From: Nocardioides anomalus
Lineage (GTDB): Bacteria > Actinomycetota > Actinomycetes > Propionibacteriales > Nocardioidaceae
Assembly: GCF_011046535.1 (NCBI RefSeq)
Contig: NZ_CP049257.1
Coordinates: 1,178,001 to 1,242,000, forward strand
Reading direction: 5' to 3'
Length of the DNA stretch: 64,000 nt
Both the position numbers and the translations under genes were made by a program. A model generated the notes under the pieces. The model was not told the DNA's origin, made no database searches, and saw only the letters and a program-made list of their open reading frames with translations. Below, piece after piece: positions 10,079-19,390 of the stretch. The stretch's first letter is position 1; the number at the start of each line of letters is the position of its first letter.

Positions 10079-10780
10079 TCACCGACGCCCGTCGCCCGTC
10101 GCCCCGTCGGGAAGGTCCCCACCGGCGGCGACCTGGGCGGCGACGTCCCGCAGCTTGGTGTTGTGGTCGGCGGAGAGGCGCCGGAGCACCGCGAACGCGC
10201 CCTCCACGCCCAGGTGGTACCGCGCCATCAAGATCCCTTGCGCGACCCCGATCGTGTGGCGGCTCTGCAGCGCCACGCTCAGCTGGTCGCGCTCCTCCCT
10301 GACCTGGACCAGGTGGCCGACCACGCCGGCCAGGGCCACCGAGACGTCGAGCCCCTCGGCGTCGAACGCGTGCTCCTGGCGGGAGCAGACGGTCAGTGCT
10401 CCGAGGGGCTCTGCCGACGCCGCTAGCGGTACGCAGAGCACGGACCCCACCCCCAGGGCGGTCACCCCGTCGGACCAGGCCGGCCACCGGTGGTCGTTGC
10501 GCACGTCGTCGACCAGGCAGACCTGGCCCGTCGCCACGGCTTCGACGCACGGCCCCGCGCCGAGCTGGTGCTGCAGCCCGTCGACGTGCGCGGCGATCGC
10601 CGACGAGCTCGCCGCCGTCTCCAGCCTGCGGCGGGTCCTCCGCACGGCCAGACTGGCGTGCTCGGCACGAGGGACCAGATGCAGAGCGCCCGCCACCAGG
10701 ACCGTCAGGTCGTCGCCCTCGGACGCCGCCCTCACCGCGGTCCCACCGGAGGGCGGGGGCGACGCTCTGCCCCTGGGCAC
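10079..10780 (-). CDS. GAF and ANTAR domain-containing protein (putative RNA-binding antiterminator)
   Basis: 233 residues. A GAF sensor spans roughly 20-155 (LHLVPRAEHASLAV, DDVRNDHRWPAW, VGSVLCVPLA). An ANTAR helix bundle follows at about 165-225 (LSVALQSRHTIGVAQGILMARY and VLRRLSADHNTKLRDVAAQV). ANTAR domains bind paired RNA hairpins and prevent termination; actinobacteria carry many GAF-ANTAR proteins whose signal is unknown. GTG 10780 is used; a GTG about 15 codons later is also possible. It lies 24 bases downstream of the LuxR-type gene on the same strand, so they probably form one operon. No ANTAR-target hairpin pair was identified. Confidence 0.88.
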   Translation of the reverse strand: MPRGRASPPPSGGTAVRAASEGDDLTVLVAGALHLVPRAEHASLAVRRTRRRLETAASSSAIAAHVDGLQHQLGAGPCVEAVATGQVCLVDDVRNDHRWPAWSDGVTALGVGSVLCVPLAASAEPLGALTVCSRQEHAFDAEGLDVSVALAGVVGHLVQVREERDQLSVALQSRHTIGVAQGILMARYHLGVEGAFAVLRRLSADHNTKLRDVAAQVAAGGDLPDGATGDGRR

Positions 10781-10804
10781 GACGACCCGTGCGCTGCTCG
10801 TCGG

Positions 10805-11842
10805 CTACGGCGCACGGTGACCACCGACGGCGTGCTGGCCGGACGGTTGCGGGAGGGAGGGCACGTACAGGCCCGCGCGTTCCGCGCGCACCGCGGCCAG
10901 GGTTCTGGTCGTGGCGTCAAGCTTGACGAGCACGTGCTCGACGTGTGCGGCCACGGTGCGTGGCGCCACCACCAGCGTCCGCGCGATCTCGTGGTTGGAG
11001 CACCCGTCGACCAGCAGGCCGAGGACCTCGAGCTCACGAGGCGTGAGGTCGCGCAGGTGCGGAGCGGGCGACACCAGAGCCACGCCGGCCAGGTGTGCCG
11101 GGACGTCGGTGGGTGCGGTCACCACGGTCACTCGCACGTGCCCGTCGGCGGCGTACCGGTCTCCCAGGGGCCACAGGAAGGACGAGTACGGAAGTTCGCC
11201 GCCCAGGCCACGTGCGGCGGCGACCACGGCGGAGCCCGGGGCGAGGAGGGGGTCGTCCCGCAGGCCCGGCAGCGGCTCGGTCCCGCCGTCGGTCCGGAGC
11301 ACGCGGCCGGCCGTGGCCCCGCGGACCAGGCGGGCGGTCGCGAGCAGGCACGGTGTCGTGTCGATGCCGAGCGTGAGGAGGTGGGCCAGGGCCATGAGAC
11401 GTCGACGTGGTGTCCGTGCCGGCGCGCAGCTGCTCTTGGAGAAGAGTGCGACGAGGCCGACCCGACGCCCCGAGGGGGTGAACAGGGCGATGGTCAGGGA
11501 CTCCTGGATGCCAGCCGGTAGGAGGCAGTCGGACCACGTCGCGAGCCGCTCGGCCGGGTACGGCAGGTCGGAGCGGCTCATCGGTGGTCGGTCCCGGTCG
11601 GCACCCGTCGTCGCGAGGTCACCCGCGAACGCCGGGCCGCGGAGGAAGTGCAGGACGTGCTGCCCGAGCCCGACGCTGGCCAGCGGGACGTACGTGCCGG
11701 ACACCGAGTCGGACAGGGCGAGCCACGCCGCGTCGAAGGGGACCGCCGACCGCAGGGCGTCCAGCAGGGCCCGTGCCCTCCTCGGGAGCGGGGCGGAGGA
11801 CGCCGCGACGCTCGCCATGCCGGTCCCGAGTGCTTCAGCCAC
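10805..11842 (-). CDS. LuxR-type regulator with N-terminal GAF-like sensor region
   Basis: About 345 residues from GTG 11842, chosen because GGCGGAG lies just upstream and the preceding in-frame residues are proline/arginine-rich and look non-coding. The GAF-like part (FDAAWLALSDSVSGTYVPLASVG, SDLPYPAERLATW) is near the start. The C-terminal LuxR/FixJ helix-turn-helix is LTPRELEVLGLLVDGCSNH and ALTLVVAPRTVAAHVEHVLVK-like. The architecture matches actinobacterial one-component regulators; the ligand is unknown. It is divergent from a second LuxR-type regulator at 12166 and probably co-transcribed with the GAF-ANTAR gene. Confidence 0.83.
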   Translation of the reverse strand: MAEALGTGMASVAASSAPLPRRARALLDALRSAVPFDAAWLALSDSVSGTYVPLASVGLGQHVLHFLRGPAFAGDLATTGADRDRPPMSRSDLPYPAERLATWSDCLLPAGIQESLTIALFTPSGRRVGLVALFSKSSCAPARTPRRRLMALAHLLTLGIDTTPCLLATARLVRGATAGRVLRTDGGTEPLPGLRDDPLLAPGSAVVAAARGLGGELPYSSFLWPLGDRYAADGHVRVTVVTAPTDVPAHLAGVALVSPAPHLRDLTPRELEVLGLLVDGCSNHEIARTLVVAPRTVAAHVEHVLVKLDATTRTLAAVRAERAGLYVPSLPQPSGQHAVGGHRAP

Positions 11843-12165
11843 GCCCGCTCCGCCGATAGGCGGCGAGCGTGGCTCGGAATGTGGGGGTCTGGTCCATCGG
11901 TCCATCCGTGGGGTGGGCACAACGATCCCCGGCCGGGGTGGTCGACCCGTGCGTGGTGGCGGAGAACGTCTCTGGGCCAGGGTCTCCGTGATCGCGGTGC
12001 CAGGGGGCGGTGCGCCTGTCGCAGCAACGCTAGGCGTCATCCGCGCGGCTCCGCATCACGTGTTCTGGTACCTGTCGGTCCTGCGGGTACAGACAGTCCG
12101 CGTCGGTGCGAGTAGTGTCGTGAAGACCAGAGCGACTGGCGACCACGGACGGAACGCGGGCGACC
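11843..12165. promoter_or_regulatory. Divergent intergenic region between two LuxR-type regulators
   Basis: A 323-base gap with no convincing gene. Both flanking genes point away, so it should hold two promoters. I could not assign a confident -35/-10 pair or an operator dyad by eye. Confidence 0.4.
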
Positions 12166-13032
12166 ATGAACAGTCTGCGTCTTGGTGTCCCCGGTGTGGG
12201 CGGTGTGCACCCAGGAGCGCACTTCTGTGCGCTCTACTCAGGGCCGGCCGAGCGCGACCGACTGCTGTTCCCCTTCCTCGACGAGGGCCTCCAGCACGGC
12301 GACAAGTGCCTGTGCCTGATCGACGACGTCGATCCAGCGCTGGTCCGTGACCTCGTCGTAGGACAGCCCGGCCCGGAGCACTCCCGGCGCTCGGCGCAGC
12401 TCGAGGTCCACCGGGCGACGGACAGCTACCTGCGTGCGGGGGAGTTCAGCGTCGACCGCATGACGAGCTTCCTCGGCAAGAGCGTGGACGCTGCGCTCGA
12501 CGACGGCTTCGAGCTCCTCCGCGCCGCCGGGGAGATGTCCTGGGTGCTGCCCCGCCCCCCCGGGTGGACCGAGCTGTTCCGCTACGAGTCCGCGCTCAAC
12601 CACCTGGTCGATGAGTCGCCCTGCATCTTGATGTGCCTGTACGACCTGCAGAAGTTCGGGGTCGAGATGTTGGTCGAGGTGCTGCGTACCCACCCCCGGG
12701 TCCTGCTGGCCCGGACCATGATCGACGACCCGCACTTCGTGCCTCCCGCCGAGCACGCGTCGGCTCCCCTCGTCATCGCGACGACGGGCGAGCCGGCGGT
12801 CCTGGCGCAGGTAGACGAGGAGGAGCGGATCGCGCGCAGGTGGACGACGCTCACCGACGCGGAGCACCGGGTGGTCTCGTGCGTCGCCGGGGGACTGACC
12901 AACCGCGCGATCGCGGACCAGCTCTACATCTCTCGTCACACCGTGGACGCCCATCTCAAGCACATGTACGCCAAGCTCGACATCCACTCGCGAGTCGAGC
13001 TCACGGTGCTGGCGATGAAGCACGGGGTCTGA
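12166..13032 (+). CDS. MEDS domain and LuxR helix-turn-helix regulator
   Basis: 288 residues. The N-terminal MEDS (methanogen/methylotroph DcmR sensory) domain spans about 15-190: HPGAHFCALYSGPAERDRLL, DKCLCLIDDV, MTSFLGKSVDAALDDGFELL, LNHLVDESPCILMCLYDLQKFG. A LuxR/NarL helix-turn-helix spans about 228-286 (LTDAEHRVVSCVAGGLTNR, LYISRHTVDAHLKHMYAKL). MEDS was named from DcmR, the dichloromethane-responsive regulator, and occurs in proteins sensing small hydrocarbon derivatives or other signals. Its closeness to formaldehyde-type dehydrogenases is suggestive only. Confidence 0.88.
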   Translation: MNSLRLGVPGVGGVHPGAHFCALYSGPAERDRLLFPFLDEGLQHGDKCLCLIDDVDPALVRDLVVGQPGPEHSRRSAQLEVHRATDSYLRAGEFSVDRMTSFLGKSVDAALDDGFELLRAAGEMSWVLPRPPGWTELFRYESALNHLVDESPCILMCLYDLQKFGVEMLVEVLRTHPRVLLARTMIDDPHFVPPAEHASAPLVIATTGEPAVLAQVDEEERIARRWTTLTDAEHRVVSCVAGGLTNRAIADQLYISRHTVDAHLKHMYAKLDIHSRVELTVLAMKHGV

Positions 13033-13212
13033 GGGCCGAGCTCGCCAGCTGGTCGCCGCCCGCGGACGTGCACGGCGTGGTCGGGTCCGCTCCATCGGCA
13101 GGACGGCCACTTGCGGTGCGTCGTCGAGCGCGTTCAGCGTGGAGGGGGAGCGCGAGGGCCGCCGGACCTGCTGAGGAGTCCCTCGACGCGGCGAGGACCG
13201 GAGGGCCGAGGT

Positions 13213-15378
13213 GTGAGCGTCTGGACGCCCGAGGTGGAGCCGACGCACGTCGCGGCCGGATCGGTGACGCTCGTGGAGGGCTCCTGCTTCTGCCTCTCCA
13301 CCTCCGGTGGCGACCTCCTCGGAACCGAGCCGAACGGGGTGTTCTTCCGCGACACCCGGATCCTGTCGCGCTGGGACCTGCAGGTCGACGGCTCGGCGCC
13401 GGAGCCCCTCGCCGCCCTGACGCCTGAGCCCTACCGCGGCACCTTCCTGGGACGGGTGCCGAGACGGGGCGGCCGCACCGACACGCACCTCCTGGTGCAG
13501 CGCGACCGCTGGGTCGGGAGCGGGCTGCGCGAGGACGTGGTCATCCGCAACCTCGCGGGAGAGCCGGTCACCTGCACGGTCACGGTGGTCGTCGACGCCG
13601 ACTTCGCGGACCTGTTCGAGGTCAAGGAGCGGCGTGTCCAGGCCAAGGGTGAGCGGAGCGTCCAGAAGCGGGGCGATCGACTGCTCGTGGACAGGAGGTG
13701 GCGCGACGAGCGCCGTGGCGTCGTCGTGCTGGCCCCCGGTGCCGCTCTGGCCACGATCTCCTGTGCCGGCGACAGCCTCGGCCACGCAGTCGGACGCGTC
13801 GGGTACGACGTCGTCGTCCCGGCCCGTGGGGAGTGGAGGACGTCGCTCCAGGCCCACCCGGTCGTGGACGGGGAGGAGCTCGAGCCGTCCTTCCCGCTCG
13901 GCCGCCCGCTCCGGGCCGCACTCCCGGCCCGGCGCCGGGAGCGCTGGCAGGCGTCCACACCGATCGCGACCACCGGGCACGACGGCCTCCAGCGGGTCCT
14001 GCGACGCAGCCAGCAGGACCTGGGTGCGCTCCGGATCTTCGGGCCCGGCGACGACTCCCTCGCGGCCGTGGCTGCGGGTGCACCGTGGTTCATGGCCCTG
14101 TTCGGCCGGGACTCCCTGCTCACCGCCTACATGGCGCTGCCGGTCGATCGCAGCCTGGCGCTGGGCACGCTGCGCACCCTCGCCCGGCACCAGGGCCGGG
14201 TCGCCGACGCGCTCACCGAAGAGGAGCCGGGGCGCATCCTCCACGAGGTCCGTCTGGGGGTGGAGTCGGGGCTGGCCCTCGGCGGCGGGAGCGTCTACTA
14301 CGGGTCGGTCGACGCCACGCCCCTCTTCGTCGTGCTCCTGGGGGAGCTCGCCCGGTGGGGGGCCGACCCGCGGGAGGTCGCGGAGCTGGTGCCCCACGCC
14401 GACCGCGCCCTGGAGTGGGTCCTGCGCAGCGGCGACCGGGACGGCGACGGCTTCGTGGAGTACCAGCGCACCAGCGAACGGGGGCTGGCCAACCAGGGGT
14501 GGAAGGACTCCTGGGACGGCATCACGTTCGCCGACGGGCAGCCGGCGCAGGCGCCGCTCGCGCTGTGCGAGGTCCAGGGCTACGTCTACGACGCCTACCG
14601 CACGCGGGCCCGCCTGGCTCGCGCGGTGCAGGCCGAGGACGTCGCGCGGGAGTGGGACTCCCGAGCCGATGCCCTCCGGGCCGCGTTCAACGAGCGGTTC
14701 TGGTTGGGCGACCGCGGCTGGTTCGCCCTGGGCCTGGACCGGGACAAGCGTGCGGTGGACGCGTGCGCCTCGAACATGGGGCACTGCCTCTGGAGCGGCA
14801 TCGTCGACGAGGACAAGGCGCCCCTGGTCGCCGAGCGGTTGTTGTCGCCCGAGATGTTCAGCGGGTGGGGGATCCGCACGCTGAGCAGCGACATGGGTGC
14901 CTACGACCCGGTGAGCTACCACAACGGGTCGGTGTGGCCCCACGACAACGCCCTCATCGTGGCGGGTCTCCTGCGCTACGGCTTCGTGGCGCAGGCGCAA
15001 CGGGTGGCGGAGGCGCTGCTCGAGGCCGCGCAACGATTCGGCGGCCGCCTGCCCGAGCTGTTCTGCGGCTTCGATCGGGACGAGTACGACGAGCCGGTGG
15101 CGTACCCGACCTCGTGCTCGCCGCAGGCTTGGGCGGCGGCCGCACCCATCCACCTGATCCGCACCCTGCTCCGTTTCGATCCCGAGCTGCCTGACCACGA
15201 GCTCTGGGTCGATCCCGTCCTGCCGCCGGCGTTCACCCCGTTGCGCGTGGAGGGCGTCGCGCTGGGGGAGGCCCGCATCGACCTGAGCATCGACGGGGAC
15301 TCGGTCGTGGTCGAGGGGACGCCACCCGAGGTGACCGTCCACCACAACTGGTCCCGCGGGCAGACCCGCGGTGGGTGA
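13213..15378 (+). CDS. Glycogen debranching enzyme-like amylo-alpha-1,6-glucosidase
   Basis: 721 residues. The N-terminal beta-sandwich domain of the bacterial debranching family begins VAAGSVTLVEGSCFCLSTSG and GVFFRDTRILSRWDLQVDG. It is followed by the (alpha/alpha)6 catalytic part with GAPWFMALFGRDSLLTAYM, NQGWKDSWDGI, WGIRTLSSDMGAYDP, SYHNGSVWPHDNALIV and PYPTSCSPQAWAA-like motifs. The enzyme should hydrolyse alpha-1,6 branch points or related glycosides in the cytoplasm; no signal peptide is visible. GTG 13213 follows GGAGGG and matches the usual N-terminus, while earlier in-frame sequence is arginine-rich filler. It converges on a GT4 glycosyltransferase 48 bases away, and the two may act on the same glycan. 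Confidence 0.88.
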   Translation: MSVWTPEVEPTHVAAGSVTLVEGSCFCLSTSGGDLLGTEPNGVFFRDTRILSRWDLQVDGSAPEPLAALTPEPYRGTFLGRVPRRGGRTDTHLLVQRDRWVGSGLREDVVIRNLAGEPVTCTVTVVVDADFADLFEVKERRVQAKGERSVQKRGDRLLVDRRWRDERRGVVVLAPGAALATISCAGDSLGHAVGRVGYDVVVPARGEWRTSLQAHPVVDGEELEPSFPLGRPLRAALPARRRERWQASTPIATTGHDGLQRVLRRSQQDLGALRIFGPGDDSLAAVAAGAPWFMALFGRDSLLTAYMALPVDRSLALGTLRTLARHQGRVADALTEEEPGRILHEVRLGVESGLALGGGSVYYGSVDATPLFVVLLGELARWGADPREVAELVPHADRALEWVLRSGDRDGDGFVEYQRTSERGLANQGWKDSWDGITFADGQPAQAPLALCEVQGYVYDAYRTRARLARAVQAEDVAREWDSRADALRAAFNERFWLGDRGWFALGLDRDKRAVDACASNMGHCLWSGIVDEDKAPLVAERLLSPEMFSGWGIRTLSSDMGAYDPVSYHNGSVWPHDNALIVAGLLRYGFVAQAQRVAEALLEAAQRFGGRLPELFCGFDRDEYDEPVAYPTSCSPQAWAAAAPIHLIRTLLRFDPELPDHELWVDPVLPPAFTPLRVEGVALGEARIDLSIDGDSVVVEGTPPEVTVHHNWSRGQTRGG

Positions 15379-15426
15379 GCAGGTAGCCGATCGGCCACCA
15401 CCCCGACCGGCGCCGGCCTCGCGGTG

Positions 15427-16494
15427 TCACGCGGTGCCGACCACCGGCTCGGCGACCGCACGCGATCCCGGAGCGGCCCTGCTCAGGATCCTCCCGTAGA
15501 CCCGGACGTGGTCGGCGACCATCCGGTCGCTGCTGAACCTGCTCACCGCAGCGGCCCGGCACACTGCGCGGTCGAGCCGAGGCGCGTCCACCAGGGCCGC
15601 GGCGAGTGCTCCGGTCCCAAGGCGCAGGTGTCCGGTGACCCCGTCCTGGACGAGCTCGGGCGCCGAGCCCACCGGCGTGGCGACGACGGGTGTGCCCGTC
15701 GCCAGCGCCTCGGCCATCACCAGCCCGAACGGCTCGGCCCACTGGATCGGGTTCAGCAGGGCGAAGGAGGATCCGAGGAGCTCCAGCTTCTCGGCGTACC
15801 CGAGCTCCCCGACGAACTCGACGTCCGAGCACAGCAGGGGTCGGACCGCGGCGTCGAAGTACTCCTGCTCGGCCGGTTCGCGGAGCTTGGCCGCCATCCG
15901 CAGCGGGACCCCGGCCGCACGGGCGACGAGCGCCGCCTCCCGCGGCCCCTTCTCGGGCGACATCCGTCCCAGGAAACTGGCGTACCCGCCGTCCCCGCGG
16001 CCGACCGGGACGGAGTCGAGGTCGACGCCGTGGTGGATCACGCCCACCACGTCGACGCCTCGAGCGGACGCGGCTTGGTGGTGCGAGATGGCCAGGAGGG
16101 GTACGTCACGCATCGCCCGGTACACCGGGCCCAAGGTGGCGTCGAAGGGGCCGTGGGCCGTGGTCACCACCCGTGCTCCCGACGCCGGGCGACGGTACAG
16201 CGGCCCGGTCAGCGTGTGGTCGTGCACGACGTCGACGTCGCCCATCGCGGCGTAGCTGGTGATGACGTGACGCAGCTCGCCGATCGTGCCGGAGCACGCG
16301 GGTGCGTTCCGGTCAGCCACACTGGTGCCGGCCACGCGAGGCACCGGGCACGAGCTGTTCGCCGCAGCCGCCAGGAGCACCTCGTGGCCCGCTCTGGCCA
16401 GGCCCCGCGCCAGCCGGTCGATCACGGCCTCGGTGCCGCCGTAGGCCGGCGGCGGGACCGGGATCACCGGTGGGGCGATGAGGCCGATGCGCAT
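15427..16494 (-). CDS. Glycosyltransferase family 4 protein
   Basis: 355 residues from ATG 16494, preceded by GAGGAG. N-terminal motif MRIGLIAPPVIPVPPPAYGG with GGTE for donor binding, then VDVVHDHTLTGPLYR. The C-terminal GT4 nucleotide-sugar site is FLGRMSPEKGPREAALVAR and EPFGLVMAEALATGTPVVAT, including the conserved E-x7-E pattern. A cytoplasmic retaining transferase is expected; donor and acceptor cannot be read from sequence. It lies downstream of the secreted GH43-like gene in the same direction but is separated by two hairpins, so it is probably transcribed from its own promoter. Confidence 0.9.
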   Translation of the reverse strand: MRIGLIAPPVIPVPPPAYGGTEAVIDRLARGLARAGHEVLLAAAANSSCPVPRVAGTSVADRNAPACSGTIGELRHVITSYAAMGDVDVVHDHTLTGPLYRRPASGARVVTTAHGPFDATLGPVYRAMRDVPLLAISHHQAASARGVDVVGVIHHGVDLDSVPVGRGDGGYASFLGRMSPEKGPREAALVARAAGVPLRMAAKLREPAEQEYFDAAVRPLLCSDVEFVGELGYAEKLELLGSSFALLNPIQWAEPFGLVMAEALATGTPVVATPVGSAPELVQDGVTGHLRLGTGALAAALVDAPRLDRAVCRAAAVSRFSSDRMVADHVRVYGRILSRAAPGSRAVAEPVVGTA

Positions 16495-16795
16495 GGAGCC
16501 CTCCTCGGAGCGGTGGCCGGACCACCGGTGGGTCCGTCGACAGGCACATGGCACCGCTGCGAGACGCGCGTCTGCCATCGGCAGGGCGACCGATTCTCGG
16601 CGTCTTCCAAGCGTGCTGGCCGCAGCCTCGCGCGGGGGAGCGGCACAGGCGGAGGCCGACTCGCGCGGACCGCGGCGCTGGGCGCGGATCGACGGGTCGC
16701 CCAGGTCCACGGTCGACGCGCCACCACGAACCCCGGCTCGCCTGACGAGGCGCCTTCGCAGCGGCGGGCTGGTCGGGCGAGGGGTCAGCAAAGGA
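16495..16795. other. Intergenic stretch upstream of the GT4 gene, no feature recognised
   Basis: The 300 bases between the glycosyltransferase start and the hairpins after the GH43-like gene contain no credible gene or repeat. It presumably holds the glycosyltransferase promoter, which I could not locate. Confidence 0.4.
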
Positions 16796-16855
16796 CGGTG
16801 GCGCCCACCCGTGGGTGGACGCCACCGCGTCAGCCGGTCGTGGCCGGGGCCACGA
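16796..16855 (-). terminator. Two tandem hairpins after the GH43-like gene
   Basis: Hairpin one (16796-16827) has arms cggtggcg and cgccaccg around a second inner stem. Hairpin two (16838-16855) has arms tcgtggcc and ggccacga with a 2-base loop. They begin 7 bases downstream of the minus-strand stop at 16862 and are well placed to terminate that transcript. Confidence 0.7.
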
Positions 16856-16861
16856 GTGTCG

Positions 16862-19390
16862 TCAGGGGACCAGGGTGAAGTGGAGCGTGGTCACCTGACC
16901 GATGGCGTCGTAGACGTCCATGGTGTTGTCGCCGAGCTGCGCTCCGAAGACGCCCGGCTTGATGAAGTTGACGTCGGAGTACTGGTTGTCGGTCAGGTCC
17001 TTGGTCACCCCGTTGATGACGACCTTGTCCACCTTGCTCTTGTCGAACAGCTTGTACGAGACCTGCTGGTAGCCGTCGGTGGCGTTGCCGGAGGTCTCGC
17101 CGGGCCCGTTCTTGACGGTGACGGTGGGCCCGGAGGTGTCATCGGTGTAGTGGAAGGTCACCTCGACCCGTCCACTCGTCGCACCCGGGTACACCCGCAC
17201 CTCGATGGTTCCCCACTGCGTCGAACCGTTGCCGAACTGCGTCAGGTTCAGAGCGGTGTAGGTGGGCTTGGTCCCGGTGCCGATCAGCTGATCGGCCGTC
17301 AGCTCCTGCGGGCCCCAGATGCCGACGCCGTAGGTGTGCTTGAGCGTGTAGGTGCCGGGCGTGACGTTGTCGAAGACGTACTTCTCGTCCCTCCCGTAGG
17401 TCTCGTACGTCATCACCTTCTCCGTGGTCCTCGCCCCGCCAGTCGGCTGCCGGGTGAAGTCGAGCTCAGCGCCTCGGCCTCGGGTCTCGAACGGGTTCTC
17501 CACGTAACGAGGCGTACCGCTGGAGAAGGCCTCGACCTGGAAGTAGTACTCCGGGTCGACGTTGAGGCTCTTGATGGCCAGGGAGTTCTTCCCGTAGACC
17601 ATCTCGCTCTGGTACAGCTTGTTGGGCTCGATGCCGTAGCGCACCACGTAGCCCTCGGCGCCCTCCACCGGCTGCCACAGCAGGTCGGCCCGGCGGCGGT
17701 CGACCTGGTTGCGAACCGCCATCACCTGACCCTTCGGCACCTTGGTGAAGGTCGACGCACCGGGGTTGCCGAAGACGCGGAACTCCTTCACGGCGAACTT
17801 CCCGCTGTCGGGCGTGAACACGTTGGTGAGTCGCACGTAGCGCCCCGTCACGGCCGTGGGGAGCTCGACGTAGTCGCTCTGCAGGTCCTGCGGGTTGTTG
17901 CTCTTGTCGATGACCGTGGTCCAGTTCTGGTTGTCGCTGGAGACCTGGACGGTGTACGACTCGTAGCGGGGGATCGCCCCGGTCCCACGAGCGCCGGCCT
18001 TGTCCCACTGGGTCTGGATCCCGCGGATGTCGCTCTCCTTGCCCAGGTCGACGGTCAGGTACTCGCCCGGATCACCTGTCTGGGCGCTCCAGAACGACTT
18101 GCCGTTCTCGTCCACCGCCAGGGCCGGCCAGTAGTTGACCTGCGTGGACGACGTCTCGACCTTCTTGTTCAGCGACAGCAGCGTCCAGCCCGTGAAGTTG
18201 TCCTTGATGGGGTTCTTCTTGACCCCTGGCAGGTACTGCGGGTAGTCGCCGTACTCGACGTCCCCGTGCATCACGCCCTGCTTGTCGACGTCGGTGGGGA
18301 ACAGCGACATGAGCGTGTTGCCGGCACCGCCGTTCTGGGTGAACGCCACCATGGCGATGGTCCAGAGCTTGCCCTGCTTGTCCTGGAAGAAGCTGCCGTG
18401 GCCCGCGCCCGGCGCGGAGCCCGACACCATCCGGGTCAGCGGGTTGTGCTCGTCGTACTTGTAGGGACCCATCGGGTCGTCGGCCACGTACACGCCCTGC
18501 GCGTAGGAGGCGAACTCGAGGCCGATGGAGGAGTACAGGACGTAGTACTTGCCCTTGTACTTCAGCGGGTGCGGACCCTCGGTCCACCCGTACTCCTGCG
18601 GGCGGTACTCCCTGTCGGTGAAGTACGGGAAGATCAGGTCCTCCGAGTACCGGGTCTCCCAGCCGTGGTTGTGCGGGTCGCCCCACAGCACGACCTGAGG
18701 CTTGCTGATCTCCTTGAACGTGTGCTTGTCCAGCTCGACCACGCGGATGCCCAGGATCTGCGACCACCCGTAGTACATGAACAGCCGGCCGGTGTCCTCG
18801 TCGTAGAGCATGCTGGCGTCGCCGTAGTTGTTGCTGGAGAACGTGCCGGCGTCGTACCAGATCCCCGTCTTGGGGTCGTCGGTCGTCATCACCCGGTTGT
18901 TGGTGTTGCCGGCGTAGTTGTACAGCTTGCCGTCGATCTCGGTCATGCCGACGATCCCGCCGAGCAGGTTGGGCGCGTCGACGTAGTTCCAGTCCTTGAA
19001 GTCAGATGACCACCAGTAGCCCTTCCTGCCCCGGGTGAACAGGTAGTAGTCACCGTCGAAGATCTTGATGACGGGCTCGCCGGCCGTCAGGATCCGCTCC
19101 GAACCCTGGGTGAGCGAGATGGGGTTGGTGTAGGTGGTCGGGTTCTGGACGACCGACTTCCCCGAGGGCCCCACCGGCAGCGTTCCTGCGGGCGCGGCCG
19201 GGGCCTGGGGCGACGGGGCCTTCGGAGCCGACGCGGGGATCGTGGTCTCGACGGCCTTGGTGACGCTGCTCGCCTCGCTCCTCCCCGCGCTGCTCGCTGC
19301 TTCGTGGCCGTCGGCTCCGGTGGTGAACAGGGAGCCCGCGAGGACGAGCGACCCCACGGACGCCAGCAGGACGGATGACACCTTCTTCAT
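16862..19390 (-). CDS. Secreted GH43-like glycoside hydrolase with discoidin-like (F5/8 C) and fibronectin-like domains
   Basis: 842 residues. The signal peptide MKKVSSVLLASVGSLVLAGS ends about residue 28, followed by an Ala/Pro-rich linker to about 75. A five-bladed propeller of GH43 type spans roughly 85-400 (GEPVIKIFDGDYYLFTRG, WYDAGTFSSNNYGDASMLYD, GWTEGPHPLKYKGKYYVLYS, GAGHGSFFQDKQGKLWTIA). A discoidin/F5/8 C domain at about 405-560 ends GRYVRLTNVFTPDSGKFAVKEFRVFG. A fibronectin III-like segment and a C-terminal carbohydrate-binding-like region follow. It is likely an extracellular enzyme acting on plant or microbial polysaccharide; the exact substrate is unknown. ATG 19390 has GAGGGG upstream. 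The divergent ROK gene is the obvious regulator. Confidence 0.85.
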   Translation of the reverse strand: MKKVSSVLLASVGSLVLAGSLFTTGADGHEAASSAGRSEASSVTKAVETTIPASAPKAPSPQAPAAPAGTLPVGPSGKSVVQNPTTYTNPISLTQGSERILTAGEPVIKIFDGDYYLFTRGRKGYWWSSDFKDWNYVDAPNLLGGIVGMTEIDGKLYNYAGNTNNRVMTTDDPKTGIWYDAGTFSSNNYGDASMLYDEDTGRLFMYYGWSQILGIRVVELDKHTFKEISKPQVVLWGDPHNHGWETRYSEDLIFPYFTDREYRPQEYGWTEGPHPLKYKGKYYVLYSSIGLEFASYAQGVYVADDPMGPYKYDEHNPLTRMVSGSAPGAGHGSFFQDKQGKLWTIAMVAFTQNGGAGNTLMSLFPTDVDKQGVMHGDVEYGDYPQYLPGVKKNPIKDNFTGWTLLSLNKKVETSSTQVNYWPALAVDENGKSFWSAQTGDPGEYLTVDLGKESDIRGIQTQWDKAGARGTGAIPRYESYTVQVSSDNQNWTTVIDKSNNPQDLQSDYVELPTAVTGRYVRLTNVFTPDSGKFAVKEFRVFGNPGASTFTKVPKGQVMAVRNQVDRRRADLLWQPVEGAEGYVVRYGIEPNKLYQSEMVYGKNSLAIKSLNVDPEYYFQVEAFSSGTPRYVENPFETRGRGAELDFTRQPTGGARTTEKVMTYETYGRDEKYVFDNVTPGTYTLKHTYGVGIWGPQELTADQLIGTGTKPTYTALNLTQFGNGSTQWGTIEVRVYPGATSGRVEVTFHYTDDTSGPTVTVKNGPGETSGNATDGYQQVSYKLFDKSKVDKVVINGVTKDLTDNQYSDVNFIKPGVFGAQLGDNTMDVYDAIGQVTTLHFTLVP

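Noticed and set aside
12238..15345. Minus-strand open frame of about 1,035 codons opposite the MEDS-LuxR and debranching genes
   Set aside because: High-GC shadow frame: the plus strand carries clear family motifs, whereas this frame is rich in Arg/His/Asp and Gly without any recognisable domain.
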